From Streptomyces apocyni (GTDB taxonomy: Bacteria; Actinomycetota; Actinomycetes; Streptomycetales; Streptomycetaceae): DNA of 64,000 nucleotides. The stretch lies in contig NZ_WHOM01000078.1 in NCBI RefSeq assembly GCF_009739465.1, positions 164,120 through 228,119 on the forward strand, given 5' to 3'. The position numbers were made by a program, and so were the translations under genes. A model generated the notes under the pieces. It worked only from the letters and a program-made list of their open reading frames with translations, had not been told where the DNA came from and searched no databases. This document shows positions 8,250-18,400 of the stretch, one piece after another. The number at the start of each line of letters is the position of its first letter. Position 1 is the stretch's first letter.

Positions 8250-9890
8250 ATGAACCACGCGACTGAGGTGTTCCAGCCACTGCAGGCGGACGATCCGCCG
8301 CAGGTGGCTGGCTACCGCCTCGCCGCCAGGGTTGGCGCGGGTGGCATGGGCCGGGTCTACCTGTCGCACACGCAGGGCGGCCGACCGGTCGCGATCAAGG
8401 TGGTACGGGCGGAGCTGGCCGACGACCCGGACTTCCGGCGGCGGTTCCGCCGTGAGGTGGAGGCGGCCCGGCGGGTCCGGGGCGCGTACACCGCCGAGTT
8501 GATCGACGCCGACGCGGATGGCGTACCGCCCTGGCTGACCACGCTGTACGTACCCGGGCCATCCCTGGCGGAGGCCGTCGCCCGGCGCGGGCCCCTGCCG
8601 GTGCCCGCCGTGCTGTGGCTGATGGCGGGCGTGGCCGAGGCGCTACAGGCGATCCATGGCGCGGGCATCGTGCACCGTGACCTGAAGCCGTCGAACGTCC
8701 TGCTGGCCGCCGACGGGCCGCGGGTCATCGACTTCGGTATCGCCCTGGCCTCTGACGTCACCTCACACACCGCCACGGGCGCTGCCGTCGGCACGCCGTC
8801 GTTCATGGCTCCGGAACAGGCGTCCGCGGGTGAGATCACCGCGGCGACCGACGTCTTCGCGCTGGGCCAGACGGCGGCGTTCGCGGCGCTGGGCAAGCCG
8901 CTGTACGGGGACGGCTCCGCGGTCGGCGTGCTGTACCGGATCGTGCACTCCACACCTGACCTGTCCCCGCTGGCCGCCGAGCTCCGCCCGCTGATCGCCC
9001 GATGCCTGGCCTCCGATCCAGCGGAGCGGGCCACCCTGGCGGAGGTCGTCGAGTGGTGCCGTCAGCGACTGGGGCGGGACGCCGACGCGGGTGCGGGCCC
9101 GGCCGTTTGGAGGGAGGTGGCTGGACCTGAGGTGACTGTCCCGCCTCCGGTCCCCGACCCGATCCCGGTCCACACGCTGCCGTTGGTCGCACGGCCGCGG
9201 CCCGAAGCGCCCGAAGCGCCCGAAGCGCGGCGCAAGCGAAGACGGCGTACCGCACTGGTCACGGGCGCGGTCGTGACCGCGGCGACGCTGCTCCTGACCG
9301 GCCTGACGTGGAGCGTGATGGACGCGGCGAGCCGACTCCGCGACTGGAGTACGGCCAGGACATCGACGCCTGACCCGACAACGTCCACGCGGCCGTCGGC
9401 ACCGTCATCGTCATCCGCCCCGGCCTCGGGGACCGAAGGTCAGGCACAGGGGACCCCGAAGACGTCCGGGCCGTCCGCTTCCGGACCCACGGCACCCACG
9501 GCACCCGCGGCTCCGCAACCCGTCCCCTACCCCCTCGTGTGGCTGGACGAGAAGAACTCGATCAACGTCAAGGAACCGATCCGACGCGAAGACCACAAGG
9601 GAGACATCCGCTTCGCCTGCACGGACAAAGGCTGTGCGCTGGAGAGCGACACTAGCGTGATCACCATGCTGTACGGCAAGCCGGGGGCGTCCCTCGACGG
9701 GTGCCGTATCGCCCTCAAGGGCGCCGACAGCCGCCGCCTCCCGCTGGCCGCCGCGGCGGCCGGCAGTGAGATCTGCGTCAAGCACCCGTCCGGCGACATC
9801 GCGCTGCTCGTGGTCCAAGTGAAGTCGACCGCGCTACCGGACAGCGGGGTCAGCTTTGTGTACGCGGACATGACGGTGTGGCGGGCATAG
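8250..9890 (+). CDS. membrane Ser/Thr protein kinase with extracytoplasmic domain
   Basis: About 546 residues from ATG 8250, preceded by GGGGGAGA; an upstream in-frame start would add 19 residues. The kinase domain (about 20-275) has the Gly loop VGAGGMGRV, Lys50 in VAIKVV, HRDLKPSN at 142-149, DFG at 161-163 and GTPSFMAPE. A Pro-rich linker leads to one transmembrane helix (about 334-354). The external part is Ser/Thr/Pro-rich, then a compact domain of about 110 residues with four Cys (FACTDKGCAL, DGCRIALKG, EICVKHP). It is likely a sensor kinase (PknB-like) for an envelope signal. A second kinase follows 40 bases downstream. Confidence 0.93.
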   Translation: MNHATEVFQPLQADDPPQVAGYRLAARVGAGGMGRVYLSHTQGGRPVAIKVVRAELADDPDFRRRFRREVEAARRVRGAYTAELIDADADGVPPWLTTLYVPGPSLAEAVARRGPLPVPAVLWLMAGVAEALQAIHGAGIVHRDLKPSNVLLAADGPRVIDFGIALASDVTSHTATGAAVGTPSFMAPEQASAGEITAATDVFALGQTAAFAALGKPLYGDGSAVGVLYRIVHSTPDLSPLAAELRPLIARCLASDPAERATLAEVVEWCRQRLGRDADAGAGPAVWREVAGPEVTVPPPVPDPIPVHTLPLVARPRPEAPEAPEARRKRRRRTALVTGAVVTAATLLLTGLTWSVMDAASRLRDWSTARTSTPDPTTSTRPSAPSSSSAPASGTEGQAQGTPKTSGPSASGPTAPTAPAAPQPVPYPLVWLDEKNSINVKEPIRREDHKGDIRFACTDKGCALESDTSVITMLYGKPGASLDGCRIALKGADSRRLPLAAAAAGSEICVKHPSGDIALLVVQVKSTALPDSGVSFVYADMTVWRA

Positions 9891-9930
9891 GATCTTGCGG
9901 ACGGCGGGTTCGAACCGGGGGGCGTGATAC

Positions 9931-12900
9931 GTGAGTTCGGTGCTGACGGCTGACGATCCGGAACGGATAGCGGGATACTGGCTCGCGGCTCGGCTCGGGG
10001 CCGGTGGGCAGGGTGTGGTCTACGAGGCGTACGACGCGTCCGGTGACCGATACGCGCTCAAGACGCTGCACCGGGGCACCGACCCCGCGGACACGTTCCT
10101 CCGGGAACGGTTCGCGCGGGAGGCCGAGGCGGCGCGGCGGGTGGCGGCGTTCTGCACCGCGCGCATCCTCGACTCCGGCGTCGACGGGGATGTTGCCTAT
10201 CTGGTCAGCGAGTACGTTCCCGGGCCGACCCTGTCCTCCCGGCTGCGGGCTCAGGGGCCGCTGGAGCCCGGCGCCGTACTGCGGCTGGCGACCGGCGTGG
10301 CGACCGCGCTGGCCGCCGTCCACCAGGCGGACGTCGTACACCGTGACCTGAAGCCGTCGAACGTCCTGCTGGGGCCGGACGGGCCCCGGATCATCGACTT
10401 CGGCATCGCCCGCGCCTCCGGCATGTCGCTGACCGAGACCGGCGCGATTATGGGGACCTTCGGCTATATGGCACCGGAGGTACTGTCCGGGCAGCGGGCC
10501 ACCGAGGCATCGGACATATTCGCCTGGGCGGCGGTCGTCCTGTACGCGGCGACCGGCACCGAGCCCTTCCGTGGGGAGAACATCGGCGAGGTGGCCCATC
10601 GCACCGCCTCGGTCGACCCGGATCTCAGTGCGCTTCCCGCGCGGGTACGGCCCCTCATGGCCGCCGCTCTGGCCAAGGACCCGCGGCATCGGCCGACGGC
10701 GGGCGATCTGCTACTGGGGCTGCTGGGCGCTCCCGTACAGGCCGCCGACCCTCGCACCGCGCTGATGAAGGCGGGCGCGCGCAAGGCGGCGGAACCGGAC
10801 CCGGACCCGGACCCGGAGTCGGGGTCCGGCCCCGACGCGGACCCGGACGGCGCGACACCGGGCCACCCGCCCACCGTCGTCGAGCCACCCCTCGGCGAGC
10901 GCGCCGAGACCGCGTTCGCGGCGCTCACCCCAGCGGCCCAACTGGCCGCCCACGAGCTCCTGCTCCGGCTCACCGTGCCCGGCTCCGCGGCCGACGGTTC
11001 GCAGGACTCCGTCCGTACCGCCTCACCCGCCGAGGTGTTCGCCGGGCGGCCCGACAGCGAGACGGCGGCCCTCACCGAAGCCGCCACGTCGCTCACGGCG
11101 GCCGGGGTCCTGATCACCGACGCCGACGGCTCGCTCCGGCCGGTCAGCGCGGCCCTCGTACCCGCCTGGCGGCGGCTGCGCGCCTGGGTCGACGCCGACC
11201 GCACCGGCATCACGCGCCTCCAGCGGATCAGCGCCGCCGCCCGGCTGTGGGAGGCGCACGGCGAACGGGCCGAGGACCTGCCGCGCGGCACCGAGCTGCG
11301 TACGGGCCTGGAGTGGCTGCCCACGGCTCCGTACCACCTGCGGCCGAGCCCGCTGGAGCTGCGGTTCCTCACGGCGGGCCGCACGGCGGCCGCCCGCAGC
11401 ACGCGCAGACGCCGTCAGCTGCTGGCGGGCCTCGCCGGTGTGACGGTGCTCGCGCTGCTCGCGGGCGGCGTGGCCTGGACCCAGAACCAGGCGGCCGAGC
11501 TGCGCCGTTCCCAGGCGACGGCCCGCGCCGTCGCACAGGCGGCGACGGCTCTGCCCGGTACGGAGCCGGAGACGGCGATGCTGCTCGGACTCGCCGCGTG
11601 GCGGATCGCCGAGGTCCCGGAAGCGCGGGCTGCGCTCACCGCGGCGGCGGTCCAGCCGGAGCGCGCGGTGCTCGACCTGCCCCCGTACAGCGGCGACCAG
11701 AACGGCGGCGAGCAGGACGACGGCATCCTCACCCCGGACGGGCGCCGTCTGATCACGCACTCGGCACGGGGAGTGCACACCTGGGACCTGACCAAGGGAC
11801 GCGGGGGTTTGAAGAAGCCGCTGGCGGCACTGTCGCCCGACGACTTCGACCTGGGCGACAGCCGCCGCGTCTTCAGCCCGGACGGTCAGCTCGTACTCCT
11901 GAAGGGCAAGGACCAGACCTTCCGCCTCATCAACACCAAGGACGGCACCCCGGCCGCGCCCCCGATCGACGCGCCCGGCCACACCTGGGGATCGAGCATC
12001 TCGAACCGCGGTCACCTAGTGCTGACCAAGACCGAGACCAAGAACAGGGTGAGCACCGTGTTCGACCGCTCGGGGCGCGAACTCGACTCCCTGCCCTCGC
12101 AGTCCTTCATGCGGCAGTACGCGCTGTCGTCTGACGGCACGTACCTCGCCCAGTGCGTCGGCGACCGGCTGGTCGTCGGAGCCGTACGGCCCGCGAAGGA
12201 ACCAGCGCGGCCCGTCGTCGACGACACCGGCGTCAGCGACCGCCTCAGCGAGTGCCAGTTCCAGTTCAGCCCGGACGGTACGCACCTGGCCGTCGACGCC
12301 CGCCCCATGTCCAAAGACAGCACGGTCACCCATGTCTACGACCTGGCCCGCGGCAAGAAGGTGGCGTACCTGGAGCACGGAGGTTCCGCCCTCCGGTTCA
12401 GCTCGGGCGGCCGGTTCCTCGTCGGCTGGTCCGCCGGCCGTGACGTGGTCGAGGTCTGGGATCGCGCCGGTGCCAGGAAGCCGCTCTTCGAAGTGGCCGT
12501 CCCCACCGACAAGGGCCAGCAGGACCGCACCGGTGCCGCACGCGTCAGCCTGGACGAGGACGGCGAAGTCCTCCGGTACGTGGCGGACGGCACCGGGCAG
12601 TTCTACGAGATCGACCTCGCGGGCGCCCTCACCCGCAGGGCGACCGACCCCGCGACCGCCGCGATCTCGCCCAACGGGGACTTCGGGGTCGTCCGCGACG
12701 AGATCACCGAGACACGGAAGTACCCACGCCTCCAGCCGGTCGACCTGCGCGCCGACACCGACAAGCCCGTAGGCCCCTCGGTCACCCAACGCACCATCGA
12801 CGGGGCGGACATGGGCACGGACCGCTACAGCGCCATCGACAACGCGGGCCGGATACTGGCGTATTCACACAGCGAGGGTGTGACGCGCGGGCCGGAGCAA

Positions 12901-13689
12901 CAGGTCCGCAAGGTCGTGGTGCGCGACCTCAAGAGCGGCAAGGACGTCCACGAGGTCCCCGTACGCGGCGGCTACCACGTCCGCCATCTCGGCGTCTCCC
13001 CGGACGGCCGCCAGCTGTCAATAACCACGGCGGAGTCCCTGCCGACCGACGGTCCTGACTGCTACGTCGAGATCTGGGACCTCCGGCAGCGCGAGAAGGT
13101 CCGGCAACTCGACGGCAACTGCGGCAGCGGCGTGTTCAGCCAGGACAGCCGACGTCTGCTGACCACCACGGGCGTGGAGGTCGACCTGGACACCGGCACC
13201 GTACGCAAGGACCTGTTCGGCCCGGGGCCCAACGCCGACCTGGCCTTTTCTCCCGACGGCCGGTTCGTCGCGGTCCTCAAGGCGTCCGGCTGGGTGGAGC
13301 TCTGGGACGGTGCGGTGCGCGAGCGCGCGGCGCTGATGCCCAGCGGCCTGGTGCCGGGAGCGGCACGCTTCGGCGAGCGGCTGGGGGCGATGACGTTCTC
13401 CGACGACGGGAGCCTGCTCGCCGTGGTCGTGAACGACGACTCCGTCCAACTCTGGGACACGGCGGCCCGGTTGCCTCTCGGGGAGCCCGTGGCCTTCACC
13501 GGGCACCGGCTCGACGCGTTGTCCTTCGACGGCAGGACCCTGCGGACCGTCACCAGCGGGCGGGTCCACACCCTCGACCTCTCGACGGAGCGACTCGCGG
13601 CGGCCGTATGTCGACGGGCTGGTCGCGACATCACCCCGCGGGAGTGGCGCACGTATATCCCCGACGCGCCCTACCGCAGCTTGTGTTGA
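9931..13689 (+). CDS. Ser/Thr protein kinase fused to a transmembrane helix and a WD40 propeller
   Basis: A 1252-residue protein. The kinase domain (about 13-265) has LGAGGQGVV, Lys44, HRDLKPSN at 137-144, DFG at 156-158 and GTFGYMAPE. After an acidic Asp/Pro linker comes a helical region (about 325-490; AAQLAAHELLLRL, DRTGITRLQRISAAARLWEA). This resembles the winged-helix part that precedes WD40 repeats in nSTAND-type actinobacterial proteins, but no NTPase is present. A transmembrane helix follows (about 497-516), then a propeller with repeated FSPDG motifs (about 580-1220). Kinase and propeller would lie on opposite membrane faces. GTG 9931 is the start. Confidence 0.9.
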   Translation: MSSVLTADDPERIAGYWLAARLGAGGQGVVYEAYDASGDRYALKTLHRGTDPADTFLRERFAREAEAARRVAAFCTARILDSGVDGDVAYLVSEYVPGPTLSSRLRAQGPLEPGAVLRLATGVATALAAVHQADVVHRDLKPSNVLLGPDGPRIIDFGIARASGMSLTETGAIMGTFGYMAPEVLSGQRATEASDIFAWAAVVLYAATGTEPFRGENIGEVAHRTASVDPDLSALPARVRPLMAAALAKDPRHRPTAGDLLLGLLGAPVQAADPRTALMKAGARKAAEPDPDPDPESGSGPDADPDGATPGHPPTVVEPPLGERAETAFAALTPAAQLAAHELLLRLTVPGSAADGSQDSVRTASPAEVFAGRPDSETAALTEAATSLTAAGVLITDADGSLRPVSAALVPAWRRLRAWVDADRTGITRLQRISAAARLWEAHGERAEDLPRGTELRTGLEWLPTAPYHLRPSPLELRFLTAGRTAAARSTRRRRQLLAGLAGVTVLALLAGGVAWTQNQAAELRRSQATARAVAQAATALPGTEPETAMLLGLAAWRIAEVPEARAALTAAAVQPERAVLDLPPYSGDQNGGEQDDGILTPDGRRLITHSARGVHTWDLTKGRGGLKKPLAALSPDDFDLGDSRRVFSPDGQLVLLKGKDQTFRLINTKDGTPAAPPIDAPGHTWGSSISNRGHLVLTKTETKNRVSTVFDRSGRELDSLPSQSFMRQYALSSDGTYLAQCVGDRLVVGAVRPAKEPARPVVDDTGVSDRLSECQFQFSPDGTHLAVDARPMSKDSTVTHVYDLARGKKVAYLEHGGSALRFSSGGRFLVGWSAGRDVVEVWDRAGARKPLFEVAVPTDKGQQDRTGAARVSLDEDGEVLRYVADGTGQFYEIDLAGALTRRATDPATAAISPNGDFGVVRDEITETRKYPRLQPVDLRADTDKPVGPSVTQRTIDGADMGTDRYSAIDNAGRILAYSHSEGVTRGPEQQVRKVVVRDLKSGKDVHEVPVRGGYHVRHLGVSPDGRQLSITTAESLPTDGPDCYVEIWDLRQREKVRQLDGNCGSGVFSQDSRRLLTTTGVEVDLDTGTVRKDLFGPGPNADLAFSPDGRFVAVLKASGWVELWDGAVRERAALMPSGLVPGAARFGERLGAMTFSDDGSLLAVVVNDDSVQLWDTAARLPLGEPVAFTGHRLDALSFDGRTLRTVTSGRVHTLDLSTERLAAAVCRRAGRDITPREWRTYIPDAPYRSLC

Positions 13690-13770
13690 GGCCGCCCGGA
13701 CCTCACGGCAAGGCACAGCCGGTCACGGCCCGGCACGGCCCGGCACGGTTCGCCAGCCCGGCACGGTTCG

Positions 13771-14181
13771 CTAGGCGCAGTCGGGGCACAGCCCGCGGTA
13801 GGTGACTTCGGCCTCGGTGAGGGTGAAGCCGAACTGTTCCGCTGGTGGGAGGTCGGCCAGTGGGTCGCCGGTCGGGTGGACGTCGCGGACCGTGCCGCAG
13901 CGGGAGCACACCAGGTGCTGGTGCGGGTGGTGTGCGTTGGGGTCGTAGCGCTTGGCGCGGCCGATCGTGGAGACCTCGGCGATCTCGCCGAGTGCGGCCA
14001 GCTCGCCCAGGGTGTTGTAGACGGTCGCCCGGGAGATCTCGGGCAGCCGCTCGGCCGCGCGGGCGTGCACCTCGTCTGCCGTGAGATGTACATGGTCGCC
14101 GTCGAGGACCTCCGCGACGACCCGGCGCTGCGACGTCATCCGCCAGCCACGGCCGCGCAGGCGGTGCAGGAGGTCACTCAT
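13771..14181 (-). CDS. Fur-family peroxide-type regulator (CatR/FurA-like)
   Basis: A 136-residue Fur-family repressor. The N-terminal winged helix includes RMTSQRRVVAEVL and EISRATVYNTLGEL. The metal-binding half includes HHPHQHLVCSRCG and a final GLCPDCA, giving the two CxxC pairs of a structural zinc site. It is divergent from katG. In Streptomyces, Fur homologues of this type (CatR, FurA) repress a neighbouring catalase gene until peroxide inactivates them, so control of katG and of itself is the likely role. No ferric uptake genes are nearby. Confidence 0.9.
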   Translation of the reverse strand: MSDLLHRLRGRGWRMTSQRRVVAEVLDGDHVHLTADEVHARAAERLPEISRATVYNTLGELAALGEIAEVSTIGRAKRYDPNAHHPHQHLVCSRCGTVRDVHPTGDPLADLPPAEQFGFTLTEAEVTYRGLCPDCA

Positions 14182-14266
14182 ATCGGTTCACCTGGTCACG
14201 TTCCGTTCCGCTCGATGGCATGCCGCAGCGCGCCAGAAGTTCACCTGTCGATGTTTCGCGTACTTC

Positions 14267-14294
14267 TTGACTTGGACTGTGTCCATCGTAGGAT
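14267..14294 (+). promoter_or_regulatory. probable katG promoter with an inverted repeat in the spacer
   Basis: TTGACT at 14267-14272 and TAGGAT at 14289-14294 are separated by 16 bases, a good primary-sigma promoter. The spacer starts with TGGAC-TGT-GTCCA (14273-14285), a perfect 5-bp inverted repeat that a repressor could use. Position between the Fur-type gene and katG suggests it is the operator. It leaves a leader of about 190 bases before katG. Confidence 0.55.
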
Positions 14295-14350
14295 CAGTTC
14301 CTGTAGTAGCCAAGGGACAGGAAGACTCCAGCAGGGCAGGAAACAGAACC

Positions 14351-14489
14351 GTGACGAGCGACGTCGCGGTGATCGCCTCGCATGGACAGGCTGCGAGCCC
14401 CTGCCTGCCCCGGCTGTTCCACACCCCCCAGTACCGGGGCACCGTCCAGTACCGGGGCACCGTGATCCGCTTAGTCCGGAAGGATTCCC

Positions 14490-14497
<8 letters not shown>
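14351..14497 (+). CDS. possible leader peptide overlapping the katG start
   Basis: A 48-codon frame starts at GTG 14351 with AGGAAA seven bases upstream. It ends at TGA 14495-14497, eight bases inside katG in another frame. It contains two copies of a QYRGTV motif from a tandem DNA repeat and a rare TTA leucine codon at 14471-14473. No family is recognised. The overlap would allow translational coupling to katG, and the TTA would make it bldA-dependent. The evidence is only start, spacing and overlap, so it may be chance. Confidence 0.3.
14429..14463. repeat. 17-bp direct repeat in the katG leader
   Basis: CAGTACCGGGGCACCGT occurs at 14429-14445 and again at 14447-14463, an 18-base period with one base between copies. 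It ends 26 bases before the katG ATG. Each copy contains GTACC and GGGGCACC, able to form local structure. It may be a recent tandem duplication. Confidence 0.8.
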
Positions 14498-16718
<2,221 letters not shown>

Positions 16719-16741
16719 CCCTTTCGATCTCGCCTGATCAT

Positions 16742-16779
16742 GATGCCCAGGTCGGCCGATACCGGCTGACCTGGGCATC
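16742..16779. terminator. hairpin terminator between katG and the convergent gene
   Basis: GATGCCCAGGTC at 16742-16753 pairs perfectly with GACCTGGGCATC at 16768-16779 around a 14-base loop that itself contains a GCC/GGC pair. It lies 24 bases after the katG stop and just past the stop of the convergent gene. It can therefore end transcription from both sides. Confidence 0.7.
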
Positions 16780-16786
16780 TTCGCGT

Positions 16787-17722
16787 CTAGGCGTTCACGG
16801 GTGGGTTGAAGCGCGAGTACTCGGGTGCGGCCCAGCGCAGCGGCGAGGCGTGCGGGATCTCCACGACGTGGTCGACGGCGAACTCGACGAAGCGCTCCGC
16901 GCCGGGTACGGCGGCCGCGTGGTCGGCGTCCCAGTCGATGGCCGCGGTGCCGGTGAGCTGGAGGGTGGTGCCGGTGGTCCAGTCGGGCAGCAGCAGGCCA
17001 GCCCGGGGATTGACCTCGATGTTGCCGAGCGTGTTGAACATCGCGTTGCCGACGTAGTCGGGCCAGCGGAGCCGGGTGGGGCTGAGGAGCTCGACGAAGC
17101 CTGGGTTGCCGCCGCGGTGGGAGGCGTCGGCGTTGCCGTCGCGGTCGGCGGTGGCGACGAAGAACGTGTCCGTCTGGGTGATGAAGCGCTGCTGGTCGGC
17201 GGTGAGTTCGGCGCTGTGCTGGGGGGCCGCGGGCTGGGTGGGCTCGATGGACTCGGTGGGCTCGATGGCGTACTCCCGCTTCTGGATGTACTTCGGGCAG
17301 TTGGCGTAGACCTGGTCCAGGTCGACGTCCCAGCCGTGGGGCCGTCGGCGGGCGATGCCGTTCATCCGCATACGGCGCCGGGCGGCGGGATCAATGGCGA
17401 TCATGCCGAGACGGGCGGGGCTGATGGGGCTGACGGGGCTGGTGAGCGTCTCGTACAGGGGGTCGCCGGGTGACGGGGCCGCGTCGATGGAGAGCGAGTC
17501 GGGCCCGGTGGCGGTGAGGAAGCCCGGGGCGCCGGTCAGCAGGGAGGCCCAGATGTCCCCGCGCGCGTCGGTGGCGCCGATGACGAGCATGGGCTGTCGG
17601 GCCAGGAAGTCGGCGGCGACGCGGGGCATTTCGGCTCTGATGGCCGCCGACGTGTGGGCGGCCTGCTCGGACACGCCAGCTCGCCGCTGCACGCTGAGCT
17701 CACCGCTGTGGTAGACGGCCAT
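16787..17722 (-). CDS. pyridoxamine 5'-phosphate oxidase-like flavin-binding protein (two split-barrel halves)
   Basis: A 311-residue protein. The first half (about 30-130) has DFLARQPMLVIGATD and DIWASLLTGAPGF. The second (about 175-290) has FITQTDTFFVATAD and GGNPGFVELLSPTRLRWPDY. Both are typical of FMN-binding split barrels of the PNPOx superfamily. A low-complexity TESIEPTQPAA linker separates them. It lies 50 bases downstream of a VOC protein on the same strand and probably shares its promoter. The precise reaction is unknown; many such proteins act on quinones or flavins. Confidence 0.8.
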   Translation of the reverse strand: MAVYHSGELSVQRRAGVSEQAAHTSAAIRAEMPRVAADFLARQPMLVIGATDARGDIWASLLTGAPGFLTATGPDSLSIDAAPSPGDPLYETLTSPVSPISPARLGMIAIDPAARRRMRMNGIARRRPHGWDVDLDQVYANCPKYIQKREYAIEPTESIEPTQPAAPQHSAELTADQQRFITQTDTFFVATADRDGNADASHRGGNPGFVELLSPTRLRWPDYVGNAMFNTLGNIEVNPRAGLLLPDWTTGTTLQLTGTAAIDWDADHAAAVPGAERFVEFAVDHVVEIPHASPLRWAAPEYSRFNPPVNA

Positions 17723-17772
17723 GTCCGGCTCCTTTCGGGGTGGTTGAGGGGCGGGCTACCGGAGGGCCGTCC

Positions 17773-18243
17773 TTAGAAGAAGCCGCAGGTCGGGGCGGCG
17801 CCGCTCGGCGCGGGCGCTTCCTCGGCTCCGGTGGGGGCGTAGATCTCCAGGCGGATGCCGTCCGGGTCGGCGAAGTAGATGCCGCCCGACCCGGCGCCTT
17901 CGCCGTGCGCGACAACGCCCTCGTAGGCGAAGTCCGCGCCGCGTTCCCGCAGTACGGCCTCGACGGCCCGCACGTCGTCCTGCGAGTCCACCTGGAACGA
18001 CAGGTGGTGCAGGCCCGCGGTCGCGGTGGAGAAGGAGCTGTCGCTCTGCCGCCAGAGGGTGATCACCAGCTTGCCGTCGCGGGCGAGGAAGGCCCAGCGC
18101 TGGTGGTCGTCCTTGCCTTCGGCGGCGATGTCGAACCCGAAGACCTCGCGGTAGAAGGGCAGCGACTTCTCGATGTCGGTGACATTCAGGCCGACGTGGC
18201 CGGTCTGCAGGGACGTGGCGGCGAGGGTCTGAGACTGCGTCAT
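17773..18243 (-). CDS. VOC-superfamily (glyoxalase/dioxygenase-like) protein
   Basis: A 156-residue protein with the paired beta-alpha-beta-beta-beta modules of the vicinal-oxygen-chelate fold: TGHVGLNVTDIEKSLPFYR near the start and GIYFADPDGIRLEIYAP near the end. His16, His96 (in GLHHLSFQVD, approximately) and Glu133 are in the positions that bind metal in this family. The tail ends in APTCGFF. It is the first gene of a two-gene unit with the PNPOx-like protein and lies behind a strong inverted-repeat operator. Confidence 0.85.
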   Translation of the reverse strand: MTQSQTLAATSLQTGHVGLNVTDIEKSLPFYREVFGFDIAAEGKDDHQRWAFLARDGKLVITLWRQSDSSFSTATAGLHHLSFQVDSQDDVRAVEAVLRERGADFAYEGVVAHGEGAGSGGIYFADPDGIRLEIYAPTGAEEAPAPSGAAPTCGFF

Positions 18244-18298
18244 CGGAATGCCTCCGTCTTACGGAGCCGGGCACCTCCCGGCCTAACCGTTGTCCTGA

Positions 18299-18337
18299 AC
18301 TTTAGTGGTTGAGGCGAGGCGCGTCAACCACTCAAGT
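18299..18337 (-). promoter_or_regulatory. promoter with long inverted-repeat operator for the VOC/PNPOx unit
   Basis: AGTGGTTGA at 18304-18312 and TCAACCACT at 18324-18332 form a perfect 9-bp inverted repeat. With an outer ACTT/AAGT pair it extends to 13 of 14 matching positions over 18299-18337. On the minus strand TTGACG and TAAAGT are spaced by 17 bases, a promoter whose -35 and spacer are covered by the repeat. This is the layout of a repressor site. No regulator gene is adjacent. Confidence 0.65.
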
Positions 18338-18400
18338 GACTTTAGGAGGTTAGAGGTTAGGGGCGGGAGGTGAGAGGTGACCTTTAGGTGGAGCTGACCC

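Noticed and set aside
13690..13770. Repeated CCCGGCACGG as a regulatory array
   Set aside because: It lies between the stops of converging genes and is more likely a decayed terminator or repeat than a control site.
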